Of a DNA stretch of 64,000 nt, positions 1 to 7,056 are shown in pieces. A program made the translations under genes and the position numbers. Numbering within the stretch: the first letter of the stretch is position 1; every line of letters starts with the position of its first letter. Below the pieces are notes generated by a model. That model had not been told where the DNA came from and made no database searches. It worked only from the letters and a program-made list of their open reading frames with translations. The DNA is from Paenibacillus sp. J31TS4 (lineage in GTDB: Bacteria > Bacillota > Bacilli > Paenibacillales > NBRC-103111). The stretch covers positions 1 to 64,000 of the forward strand of contig NZ_BOSI01000011.1 of NCBI RefSeq assembly GCF_018403265.1, in the 5' to 3' direction.

Positions 1-43
1 TACTTGAACCGAAGGGTTCCGGGAGAGTAGGACGTTGCCAAGC
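1..43 (+). rRNA. rrf: 5S ribosomal RNA, 3' end only
   Basis: The first 43 bases match the 3' end of a Firmicute 5S rRNA (GAGAGTAGGACGTTGCC followed by AAGC). The rest of the gene, and presumably an rrn operon, lies before the window. The tRNA genes start eight bases later, the usual rrn-distal tRNA cluster of this group. Confidence 0.85.
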
Positions 44-50
44 AGTGCAT

Positions 51-126
51 TCCCTGATAGCTCAGTTGGTAGAGCACTCGACTGTTAATCGAGTTGTCAC
101 AGGTTCGAGTCCTGTTCGGGGAGCCA
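51..126 (+). tRNA. tRNA-Asn (GTT)
   Basis: Full cloverleaf: acceptor TCCCTGA pairs with TCGGGGA, D arm AGCTCAGTTGGTAGAGC, anticodon loop CTGTTAA, T arm GGTTCGAGTCC, encoded CCA. Confidence 0.97.
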
Positions 127-127
127 T

Positions 128-200
128 GCTTCCATAGCTCAGTAGGTAGAGTGCATCCATGGTAAGGATGAGGTCACCGGTTCGATCCCGGTTGGAAGCT
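128..200 (+). tRNA. tRNA-Thr (GGT)
   Basis: Acceptor GCTTCCA pairs with TGGAAGC; anticodon stem CATCC/GGATG carries loop ATGGTAA. No CCA is encoded. It is one of two threonine tRNAs in the cluster. Confidence 0.95.
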
Positions 201-209
201 TATTATTTA

Positions 210-281
210 GGCCCGTTGGTCAAGGGGTTAAGACACCTCCCTTTCACGGAGGTAACAGGGGTTCGAATCCCCTACGGGTCA
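210..281 (+). tRNA. tRNA-Glu (TTC)
   Basis: Acceptor GGCCCGT pairs with ACGGGTC with one G-T wobble; anticodon loop CTTTCAC reads TTC. No encoded CCA. Confidence 0.95.
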
Positions 282-328
282 TATCTTCTCCCACATCGCG
301 GCAGCCTCGGCTGCTACGAAAAAGCTTT

Positions 329-404
329 GGACGCTTAGCTCAGCTGGGAGAGCATCTGCCTTACAAGCAGAGGGTCGGCGGTTCGATCCCGTCAGCGTCC
401 ACCA
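329..404 (+). tRNA. tRNA-Val (TAC)
   Basis: Acceptor GGACGCT pairs with AGCGTCC; anticodon loop CTTACAA reads TAC; CCA encoded. Confidence 0.96.
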
Positions 405-441
405 GATATGTATATCCACGATTAGATCGGGAATACTATAT

Positions 442-517
<76 letters not shown>

Positions 518-525
518 CGCAGTAA

Positions 526-600
526 TGGGGATTAGCCAAGCGGTAAGGCAACGGACTTTGACTCCGTCATGCCCAGGTTCGAATCCTGGATCCCCAGCCA
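526..600 (+). tRNA. tRNA-Gln (TTG)
   Basis: Acceptor TGGGGAT pairs with ATCCCCA; anticodon loop CTTTGAC reads TTG; CCA encoded. Confidence 0.95.
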
Positions 601-603
601 TGC

Positions 604-679
604 GAGCCATTAGCTCAGTTGGTAGAGCACCTGACTTTTAATCAGGGTGTCGAAGGTTCGAGTCCTTCATGGCTCACCA
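604..679 (+). tRNA. tRNA-Lys (TTT)
   Basis: Acceptor GAGCCAT pairs with ATGGCTC; anticodon loop CTTTTAA reads TTT; CCA encoded. Confidence 0.96.
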
Positions 680-685
680 CCGTTT

Positions 686-766
686 GCGCGTGTGGCGGAA
701 TTGGCAGACGCACTAGACTTAGGATCTAGCGTCTTTGACGTGGGGGTTCAAGTCCCTCCACGCGCA
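686..766 (+). tRNA. tRNA-Leu (TAG)
   Basis: Class II tRNA with a long variable arm. Acceptor GCGCGTG pairs with CACGCGC; anticodon loop CTTAGGA reads TAG. No CCA encoded. Confidence 0.95.
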
Positions 767-824
767 TTCTTATTACTTGCCATTCAGAAGCTGTTATGGT
801 AAGGTTAACAAGCTTCATTGTTTT

Positions 825-899
825 GCGGAAGTGGCTCAGCGGTAGAGCATCGCCTTGCCAAGGCGAGGGTCGCGGGTTCGATTCCCGTCTTCCGCTCCA
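825..899 (+). tRNA. tRNA-Gly (GCC)
   Basis: Acceptor GCGGAAG pairs with CTTCCGC; anticodon loop TTGCCAA reads GCC; CCA encoded. Confidence 0.96.
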
Positions 900-903
900 T
901 TAT

Positions 904-980
904 GTGCCCTTAGCTCAGCTGGATAGAGCGTTTGACTACGAATCAAAAGGCCGGGAGTTCGAATCTCTCAGGGCACGCCA
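904..980 (+). tRNA. tRNA-Arg (ACG)
   Basis: Acceptor GTGCCCT pairs with AGGGCAC; anticodon loop CTACGAA reads ACG. From general knowledge A34 would be edited to inosine by TadA. CCA encoded. Confidence 0.96.
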
Positions 981-996
981 TTTACCATCTTTATTA

Positions 997-1073
997 CGGG
1001 ACGTAGCTCAGCTTGGTAGAGCACCTGGTTTGGGACCAGGGGGTCGCATGTTCAAATCGTGTCGTCCCGACCA
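997..1073 (+). tRNA. tRNA-Pro (TGG)
   Basis: Acceptor CGGGACG pairs with CGTCCCG; anticodon loop TTTGGGA reads TGG; CCA encoded. Confidence 0.96.
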
Positions 1074-1081
1074 TAAAGCAA

Positions 1082-1155
1082 GCGGGTGTAGTTCAATGGT
1101 AGAACTCCAGCCTTCCAAGCTGGTAGCGTGGGTTCGATTCCCATCACCCGCTCCA
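1082..1155 (+). tRNA. tRNA-Gly (TCC)
   Basis: Acceptor GCGGGTG pairs with CACCCGC; anticodon loop CTTCCAA reads TCC; CCA encoded. Last tRNA before the terminator. Confidence 0.96.
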
Positions 1156-1160
1156 TTATT

Positions 1161-1182
1161 AGACCTTAAGGGTCTTTTTTTT
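1161..1182 (+). terminator. terminator of the tRNA cluster
   Basis: AGACC, loop TTAAG, GGTCT, then seven Ts, six bases after the last tRNA. Short stem but a textbook U-tract. Confidence 0.8.
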
Positions 1183-1260
1183 ATTATGTCTGTTGGATTG
1201 ATCCTCGGATACATACTTGCGAAAAATGGCCGCACTCCGAGTGGCCCGTTTGCTTAAAAA

Positions 1261-1288
1261 AGGCTTCCGCTTGCGGAAGCCTTTTTGT
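1261..1288 (+). terminator. second terminator after the tRNA cluster
   Basis: Perfect 10-bp arms AGGCTTCCGC/GCGGAAGCCT with a 2-nt centre, flanked by an A-run and followed by TTTTG. It works on paper in both directions and gives the stable-RNA operon a double stop. The 12-bp repeat starts right after it. Confidence 0.85.
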
Positions 1289-1290
1289 TT

Positions 1291-1434
1291 GCTCGGGAAA
1301 CGGCTCGGGAAACGGCTCGGGAAACGGCTCGGGAAACGGCTCGGGAAACGGCTCGGGAAACGGCTCGGGAAACGGCTCGGGAAACGGCTCGGGAAACGGC
1401 TCGGGAAACGGCTCGGGAAACGGCTCAGGAAGCG
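1291..1434. repeat. 12-bp tandem repeat, 12 units
   Basis: The unit GCTCGGGAAACG occurs eleven times without error from 1291 to 1422, then once as GCTCAGGAAGCG. The array lies between the terminator of the tRNA cluster and the ppc promoter, in otherwise non-coding DNA. The period is a multiple of three, so several frames stay open as monotonous peptides (for example repeats of RFPS on the minus strand), but none has a credible start or conserved flanks. The lack of drift suggests recent expansion by slippage or unequal crossing-over. Confidence 0.95.
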
Positions 1435-1526
1435 CACGTGGGCCTCTGAGCGATGCTGGCAAGCTAGTTCGTTCGGTGGACTGGCTCATGTCTCTTTTAT
1501 GCCTTTATCTGACAGGGGGATTCTTT

Positions 1527-1556
1527 TTGGACGTTGCTGTGTTAAAATAATAAAAT
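1527..1556 (+). promoter_or_regulatory. candidate SigA promoter of ppc
   Basis: TTGGAC, an 18-nt spacer, and TAAAAT, about 57 nt upstream of the ppc start. The match is partial at both boxes. Confidence 0.4.
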
Positions 1557-1613
1557 GTGAAGAATTTGTGCCACAGCAGAAGCAGTTCGTAGAGAAAACA
1601 ACGGGGTGAGGAT

Positions 1614-4406
1614 ATGGCAGAGGAGATCAATGCTGTAACAAAAAGTCCGTCCGGCAATTTGCTGCGCCGGGACGTCCGCTTTTTGGGAAACATCTTGGGA
1701 GAAGTGCTCGTCCACCAGGGCGGCAACGAATTGTTGACGATTGTTGAGAAGATCAGGGAAATGAGCAAGACCATGCGGACTCATTACGATCCGGTACTGT
1801 ATCGGGAATACAAGGAAACGATCAAGTCTTGCGCTCCCGAAATCCGGCACCAGGTCATTCGGGCGTTCGCCATTTATTTTCAGCTGGTGAACATCGCCGA
1901 GCAGAACCAGCGGATTCGCCGGAAACGTGAATACGAGCGGTCGGCCGGAGAAATGACCCAGCCGGGCTCGATCGAGAACGTGATCAAGGACCTGCATGCT
2001 CGTCAGCTGCCTGTAGAAGAAGTCAAGGAAATCGTGAAGACGATCTCGCTGGAGCTCGTCATGACGGCCCACCCGACGGAGGCTATGCGCCGTGCGGTCT
2101 TGAATATCCATCAGCGGATCGCCAAAGATGTGATGGAGCTCGACAATCCAATGCTGACCTACCGGGAACGAGAGCAGCTGCGGGAGAAGCTTCTAAGCGA
2201 AGTTCTGGCTCTATGGCAGACGGACGAAATTCGCGACCGCAAGCCGACGGTCATCGATGAGGTCCGCAACGGACTGTATTACTTCGACGAAACCCTCTTC
2301 GACGTCCTGCCGGATCTCTATGCCGAGCTAGAGCGTTGTCTGCATAAGTATTACCCGAATGAATCGTGGCATGCTCCGAATTTCCTGCGGTTCGGCTCCT
2401 GGATCGGGGGAGACCGCGACGGCAATCCGTCGGTGACGGCAAGCGTCACTTGGGAGACGCTGGGCATGCATCGGGAGTTGGCTTTGTCCAAGTATAAAGA
2501 CAGCCTGCGCGCTATTCTGGAGCATATGAGCTTCAGCCTAAACATTGTGAAGGTAAGCGACGAACTCCTCGAATCGATCCGTCAAGACCGGGAGAACATT
2601 CCGCTGCGCTCCGAAGGACCGTGGCGCAATGAGAAGGAGCCCTACCGGATCAAGGTCATTTATATGCTGCAAAAGATCCGCAACACCGGGGATGCATCCG
2701 TAACCGATCCGAAAGCCATGTATTCTTCCGCCGACGAGTTTATTGCGGACCTGCAAATTGTGGAGCGGAGCCTGCGGGGGCATTATGCCGATTACGTGGC
2801 CGACCGCTACATCACAAAGCTGATCCGGCAGGCGGAGCTGTTCGGCTTCCATATGGCCAAGCTGGACGTGCGCCAGCACAGCAAGGAGCATGAATCGGCC
2901 ATGACGGAAATTCTGCAGAAGATGGGCATCTGCCCGGACTATGCGGCACTTCCGGAAGAAGAAAAGATCGAACTGCTGACCAATATCTTGAACGATCCTC
3001 GCCTGGTCGCCTCCCCGTACATCGACTATTCGGAGTCGACACAGGAATGCCTGGATGTGTACAAGACGATCAAGGCGGCACAGAAGGAATTCGGACAAGG
3101 CTGCATTACGACCTATCTGATCTCCATGACGACCGGGGTCAGCGACCTGCTCGAGGTGCTGGTGTTCAGCAAAGAAGTGGGCCTGTACCGCAGAGAGGCC
3201 GATGGCACGCTTATCTGTACGCTCCAGCCGGTGCCGCTGTTCGAGACGATCGACGATCTGCATGACGCTCCGCGTATCATGCAGCGCCTGTTCGACATTC
3301 CCGCTTACCGGGACGGTGTCCGCAGCATGGGCGAGCTGCAGGAGATCATGCTCGGCTACTCGGACAGCAACAAGGACGGCGGCGCGTTGACCGCCAACTG
3401 GGAGCTGAAGGAAGCGCTGGAGAAGATCACGGAGACGGGCAACCGCAACCAGGTGAAGCTGAAGTTTTTCCACGGCCGCGGCGGTGCGTTAGGCCGCGGA
3501 GGGATGCCGCTGAACCGCAGCATCCTGGCTCAGCCTCCGCATACGATCGGCGGCGGCATCAAGATCACAGAGCAGGGCGAGGTGCTGTCGCAGCGTTACG
3601 CCATGAAGGGCATCGCCTACCGGAGTCTAGAGCAAGCAACCTCCTCGCTCATTACGGCCGCTTACATGGCGAAATACCCGCAGCAGGAGCAGAACGACCC
3701 GCAGTGGGACGCGATAATGAGCGACATCTCCGAGAAGGCGCGCCATAAGTACCAGGATCTTATTTTCCGGGACAAGGATTTCATGACGTTCTTCAAGGAA
3801 TCGACGCCGCTGCCTGAGATCGGCGAGCTCAACATCGGTTCCCGTCCGAGCAAGCGCAAAAACAGCGACCGGTTCGAGGACTTGCGCGCGATTCCGTGGG
3901 TGTTCGCCTGGACGCAGTGCCGGTACCTGCTGCCGGCGTGGTACGCGGCCGGAACGGGCCTTCAGAGCTTTTATCAGAACCAGCCGGACCGGATGAAGGT
4001 TCTGCAGCAAATGTACCGCAAATGGTCGTTCTTCCGCACGACTGTCGACAATCTGCAGATGGCCATGGCCAAGGCGGATCTCGTCATCGCCAAGGAATAC
4101 GGTCGGATGATCAAGGACAAGCAGCTGGCGGAGCGCATGTACAACCTGATCAAGAAAGAGTATGAGCTGACGTCTGACCTTCTGCTCCAGATTACCGGAC
4201 AGCAGGAGATTCTCGACAATGTGCCGATTCTCCAGGAATCGATCCGCCTGCGCAATCCGTATGTCGATCCGCTCAGCTATATGCAAGTGGAGCTTCTGAG
4301 CGAGCTGCGCGCCAATCGAGAGAAGGGCGAGGACGACGCCGAGCTGCTAAGAGAAGTGCTGCTTACCATCAACGGCATTGCCGCAGGCCTGAGAAATACG
4401 GGCTGA
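1614..4406 (+). CDS. ppc: phosphoenolpyruvate carboxylase
   Basis: Fixes bicarbonate onto PEP to give oxaloacetate and so refills the TCA cycle. The 930-residue product has the usual family length. Visible landmarks are VMTAHPTEA near residue 150 (catalytic His), GYSDSNKDGG near 580, the mobile loop FHGRGGALGRGG near 620, and the C-terminal RNTG end typical of bacterial PEPC. The ATG at 1614 follows GGGGTGAGGAT at a good distance. It stands alone with its own promoter candidate and terminator, so it is probably monocistronic. PEPC rather than pyruvate carboxylase is common in Paenibacillaceae. Confidence 0.97.
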   Translation: MAEEINAVTKSPSGNLLRRDVRFLGNILGEVLVHQGGNELLTIVEKIREMSKTMRTHYDPVLYREYKETIKSCAPEIRHQVIRAFAIYFQLVNIAEQNQRIRRKREYERSAGEMTQPGSIENVIKDLHARQLPVEEVKEIVKTISLELVMTAHPTEAMRRAVLNIHQRIAKDVMELDNPMLTYREREQLREKLLSEVLALWQTDEIRDRKPTVIDEVRNGLYYFDETLFDVLPDLYAELERCLHKYYPNESWHAPNFLRFGSWIGGDRDGNPSVTASVTWETLGMHRELALSKYKDSLRAILEHMSFSLNIVKVSDELLESIRQDRENIPLRSEGPWRNEKEPYRIKVIYMLQKIRNTGDASVTDPKAMYSSADEFIADLQIVERSLRGHYADYVADRYITKLIRQAELFGFHMAKLDVRQHSKEHESAMTEILQKMGICPDYAALPEEEKIELLTNILNDPRLVASPYIDYSESTQECLDVYKTIKAAQKEFGQGCITTYLISMTTGVSDLLEVLVFSKEVGLYRREADGTLICTLQPVPLFETIDDLHDAPRIMQRLFDIPAYRDGVRSMGELQEIMLGYSDSNKDGGALTANWELKEALEKITETGNRNQVKLKFFHGRGGALGRGGMPLNRSILAQPPHTIGGGIKITEQGEVLSQRYAMKGIAYRSLEQATSSLITAAYMAKYPQQEQNDPQWDAIMSDISEKARHKYQDLIFRDKDFMTFFKESTPLPEIGELNIGSRPSKRKNSDRFEDLRAIPWVFAWTQCRYLLPAWYAAGTGLQSFYQNQPDRMKVLQQMYRKWSFFRTTVDNLQMAMAKADLVIAKEYGRMIKDKQLAERMYNLIKKEYELTSDLLLQITGQQEILDNVPILQESIRLRNPYVDPLSYMQVELLSELRANREKGEDDAELLREVLLTINGIAAGLRNTG

Positions 4407-4416
4407 TCGGGCAGAT

Positions 4417-4484
4417 CTGTACTCTTTGTACGAACCTTGCCATCGTACGGTTGTGCTCTTGGCACGAACTGTACCCTCGTACAG
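4417..4484 (+). repeat. three tandem mini-hairpins after ppc
   Basis: Three consecutive small inverted repeats follow the ppc stop codon: CTGTAC-TCTTT-GTACG at 4417-4432, GTGC-TCTTG-GCAC at 4453-4465, and CTGTAC-CCTC-GTACAG at 4469-4484. The first two share the frame TGTRC-TCTT-..-CGAAC. The middle copy changes A-T pairs to G-C on both arms, so pairing is kept although the sequence drifts. They sit between the stop codon and the rho-independent terminator. Function unknown. Confidence 0.6.
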
Positions 4485-4533
4485 AAATAGCTGCCGATCA
4501 CGGATCAAGTATTTCCGATGTCGGATAGCCAAG

Positions 4534-4562
4534 AACCGGACCCCGTGGTCCGGTTTCTTTTT
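4534..4562 (+). terminator. ppc terminator
   Basis: Perfect 9-bp arms AACCGGACC/GGTCCGGTT with loop CCGT, followed by TCTTTTTTT. The remaining 4563-4838 is an apparent leader for sigW; a weak TTGCTT-17-TACGAT pair at 4611-4639 is the only promoter-like signal seen there. Confidence 0.9.
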
Positions 4563-4838
4563 TTCCTGCAGAATAGTCAGGGAAGGCAACGAATGCTGGC
4601 TGGTAATGTTTTGCTTTTTTGCTCCAGTTCCAGTACGATAAAGGGTGAGGCAATACCCGTTCAGGAAGATCATCCTGTTGGCGGATTGGCTGCCGCAGGC
4701 GTACATAGGAGAAGGGGCCCGCTGCCCGAGAGGAGTCAGGAATTGGTTGGCGGGCTATTTAGAACGGGAAGACAGGGACTTGGGAGAAGCAGGAGAGGTT
4801 TCCGAAGCCCGGATTCCGGGGATGGCCGGCATGGGGGA

Positions 4839-5435
4839 ATGAATGTGAGCAGTGTCGAAGGACGTTTAGTCAAGCTATCAAGAAAAGGAGACCGGTCCGC
4901 GTTCGCGGAGCTGGTCGATATGTATAAGGACAAAATTTATCATTTGGCGTTCCGGATGCTCAGTCAGTCCCAGACGGCCGAAGATATTGTGCAAGAGACG
5001 TTCCTGCGGGTCTATCGGAATCTCGACCGGTACGATGAATCCCAGAAGTTCTCGACGTGGATCTATCGGATCGCGACGAATCTGTGCATCGACCAGCTGC
5101 GTAAGCGCAAGCCCAGCTATTCGCCGGATGCCGAGATGCCGGACGGCGAAGGGGCCGACTGGTATTCGCTCCTGCCGAGCGAGGAGGCGACGCCCGAGGA
5201 CCAGATCATGCTGTCCGAGACGCAGCTGCAGATCCGGGAGGCGATCCAGTCGCTCCCCGAGAAGTACAAGTCCGTCGTCATACTCCGCTATCTGCACGAC
5301 ATGTCTCTGCAGGAGATCGGCGATGTGCTGGACATGCCGGTCACGACAGTGAAGACTAGAGTGCACCGGGGAAGGGAATTTTTAAGAAATAAGCTCGACG
5401 GCGATTTTGGTGATAAAAAAACTGAAACATTCTGA
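4839..5435 (+). CDS. sigW: ECF RNA polymerase sigma factor SigW
   Basis: Directs RNA polymerase to envelope-stress and antimicrobial-resistance promoters. From the ATG at 4839 (MNVSSVEGRL, after GGGGG) the product is 198 residues, close to B. subtilis SigW. Region 2 covers about residues 25-90 (YKDKIYHLAFRMLSQSQTAE, then VQETFLRVYRNL) and region 4 about 130-185 (SLPEKYKSVVILRYL, then VTTVKTRVHRGREFLR). The same frame is open back to 4518, but that stretch has no sigma homology. Identity as SigW rather than another ECF factor rests on the rsiW-cdaA-cdaR-glmM-glmS neighbourhood, which is the B. subtilis order. Confidence 0.92.
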   Translation: MNVSSVEGRLVKLSRKGDRSAFAELVDMYKDKIYHLAFRMLSQSQTAEDIVQETFLRVYRNLDRYDESQKFSTWIYRIATNLCIDQLRKRKPSYSPDAEMPDGEGADWYSLLPSEEATPEDQIMLSETQLQIREAIQSLPEKYKSVVILRYLHDMSLQEIGDVLDMPVTTVKTRVHRGREFLRNKLDGDFGDKKTETF

Positions 5436-5450
5436 ACCCTGGGACGTATA
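5423..5450 (+). promoter_or_regulatory. consensus SigW promoter ahead of rsiW
   Basis: TGAAAC at 5423-5428, a 16-nt spacer and CGTATA at 5445-5450 match the known SigW consensus (TGAAAC-N16-CGTATA) exactly. The -35 box lies inside the last codons of sigW and the -10 just after its stop. Predicted transcripts start near 5457, about 30 nt before the rsiW ATG, and so would carry rsiW without sigW. Confidence 0.75.
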
Positions 5451-5487
5451 GTATCACACATCGGACGAGAAGAAAGGGGAGGCTCAG

Positions 5488-6093
5488 ATGAACTGCAGGG
5501 AAGCCCTTCCTTGGATACATGAATATTTGGACGGCACACTCGAGGGGCCGCAGTCGCTCGAGCTCAAGAAGCATTTGCTTAGCTGTCCGGCATGCAGGGA
5601 TCTGCTGAAGAGTATGGAACGAACGGAAGGCCTGATCCGAACAATGCCGAAGCCGGTTGTACCGGACGGATTGACCTCCCGCATCATGGGCGGCTTGCCC
5701 CAGAAGAAGAAAAAGACCGAGTGGCTGAAGTGGATTCAGAGACACCCCGCCATCTCGGTTGCTTCTGTGTTCCTGCTGGTTATGCTCGGGAGCTTCCTGT
5801 CGCTCTGGAACCAGGATACCGATCTCGTCGTCAAGGGCTCGGATCTGGACCAGGTGGTCATTACCGGCAATACGGTCATCGTGCCGGCCGGCAAAACCGT
5901 TAACGGAGATTTGATGGTCAAAGGCGGGACGATCAAGGTCGACGGAGACCTGAAGGGCAATCTGACCGTCATCGACGGCTCCATCAATCTGGCGTCGACG
6001 GCTCATATTTCCGGGCAAATCAAAGAGGTCGACCGAGCGCTCGACTGGCTATGGTTTCAAGTAAATGAAATCTATTCCTTAGCAACCCGGTAG
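5488..6093 (+). CDS. rsiW: anti-sigma-W factor RsiW, membrane-anchored
   Basis: Holds SigW inactive at the membrane until regulated proteolysis removes it. The 201-residue product has an N-terminal zinc anti-sigma domain (Cys3, His29, Cys33, Cys36), a single membrane segment at about residues 88-108, and an extracytoplasmic part with beta-rich repeats resembling bactofilin (GNTVIVPAGKTVNGDLMVKG). B. subtilis RsiW has the same layout, including the TVxVPxGxTVxGD stretch and a DWxWxxV-like end. A strong AGAAAGGGGAGG precedes the ATG. The gene follows sigW by 52 bases and has its own SigW-type promoter. Confidence 0.93.
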   Translation: MNCREALPWIHEYLDGTLEGPQSLELKKHLLSCPACRDLLKSMERTEGLIRTMPKPVVPDGLTSRIMGGLPQKKKKTEWLKWIQRHPAISVASVFLLVMLGSFLSLWNQDTDLVVKGSDLDQVVITGNTVIVPAGKTVNGDLMVKGGTIKVDGDLKGNLTVIDGSINLASTAHISGQIKEVDRALDWLWFQVNEIYSLATR

Positions 6094-6113
6094 CGGCGTA
6101 CCGGGCTTTGCGG

Positions 6114-6149
6114 CCTCCCCCTTGCGTTTTCATAAGGGGGAGGTTTTTT
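6114..6149 (+). terminator. terminator after sigW-rsiW
   Basis: CCTCCCCCTT, a 10-nt loop, AAGGGGGAGG, then TTTTTT. It separates the sigma-factor pair from cdaA, so cdaA-cdaR-glmM need their own promoter or read-through. Confidence 0.88.
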
Positions 6150-6228
6150 GCTGAAAATATGGTATCATTTAAACAAAGAGAGAAACGAATCCGGAGCCTT
6201 ACGAGAAGGATTCTCTGGGGGAACGCCA

Positions 6229-7056
6229 ATGGAATTTCTGAGCAACTTGACGTTCAAAGCTTCCATTAAGGAAATTATTGATATATCCATCGTCAGCTAT
6301 GTCATGTATCATCTGATTCTTCTTCTCCGCGGCACGCGGGCCATTCAGCTGCTCAAAGGGATCTTCGTGGTGGTCATCACTTGGGCGGTCTCCCTCTGGT
6401 TCGATCTGAGGACGCTCCAGTGGATGATGAACCAGATGTTTACCTTCGGGGTGCTGGCGCTTATTATTATCTTTCAGCCGGAGCTGCGACGGGCGCTGGA
6501 ACAGCTCGGCAGAGGCAGGCTGTTCAGCCGGTCCGGCGGCGAGGAGGATCAGGAGATCAACGGCCTGATCGGGGAAGTCATGAAGACGATGACCAACCTG
6601 TCCCGCAGGCGGATCGGCGCGCTGATCGTCTTCGAACGGGAGACGGGGCTCAACGAGTACATAGAGTCCGGGACCAAGATCGACGGCGAGGTCAGCGCAG
6701 AGCTGCTCATCAATCTGTTTATTCCGAATACGCCGCTTCATGACGGAGCGGTGATCATGCGCAAATCCCGGCTGATGGCGGCGGGTTGTTATTTACCGCT
6801 GTCCGAAAATCCGTTCATCAGCAAAGAGCTGGGTACCCGGCACCGCGCCGCCATCGGCATGAGCGAGGTATCCGACGCGATCTGTCTGGTCGTGTCGGAG
6901 GAGACAGGCCAAATCTCGCTTGCGCTGAACGGGCTTGTTGTCCGGGACATCAAGGAAGAGGCACTCATTTCGAAGCTGTACGAAGAGCTGAAAGCAAAGG
7001 CCAACTCCAAGCCGAAGGCCCCCTTCTGGAAATGGAGGAGGACGAACCATGGATAA
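6229..7056 (+). CDS. cdaA: diadenylate cyclase CdaA (c-di-AMP synthesis)
   Basis: Membrane enzyme that joins two ATP into cyclic di-AMP, the messenger that controls potassium and osmolyte balance and wall integrity. From the ATG at 6229 the product is 275 residues, against 273 in B. subtilis. Three N-terminal membrane segments (about residues 10-90) precede the DAC domain, which carries LHDGAVIM (D172-G-A) and GTRHRAAIG (R204-H-R). The frame extends upstream to 6148, across the preceding terminator's U-tract, so the inner ATG after CTGGGGGAACG is preferred. It overlaps cdaR by 8 bases. Confidence 0.95.
   Translation: MEFLSNLTFKASIKEIIDISIVSYVMYHLILLLRGTRAIQLLKGIFVVVITWAVSLWFDLRTLQWMMNQMFTFGVLALIIIFQPELRRALEQLGRGRLFSRSGGEEDQEINGLIGEVMKTMTNLSRRRIGALIVFERETGLNEYIESGTKIDGEVSAELLINLFIPNTPLHDGAVIMRKSRLMAAGCYLPLSENPFISKELGTRHRAAIGMSEVSDAICLVVSEETGQISLALNGLVVRDIKEEALISKLYEELKAKANSKPKAPFWKWRRTNHG

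Noticed and set aside
796-1257. Open frames running through the tRNA cluster
   Set aside because: They read through folded tRNA genes.
1291-1434. Possible CRISPR array
   Set aside because: Units are directly contiguous 12-mers without spacers, and no cas genes occur in the window.
1217-1609. Repeat-encoded proteins on both strands across the 12-bp array
   Set aside because: Open only because the period is divisible by three; monotonous peptides, no ribosome site, and they overlap terminators and tRNA genes.
4518-4838. N-terminal extension of SigW
   Set aside because: Same frame, but the extra 107 codons have no sigma-factor likeness and begin inside the ppc terminator region.
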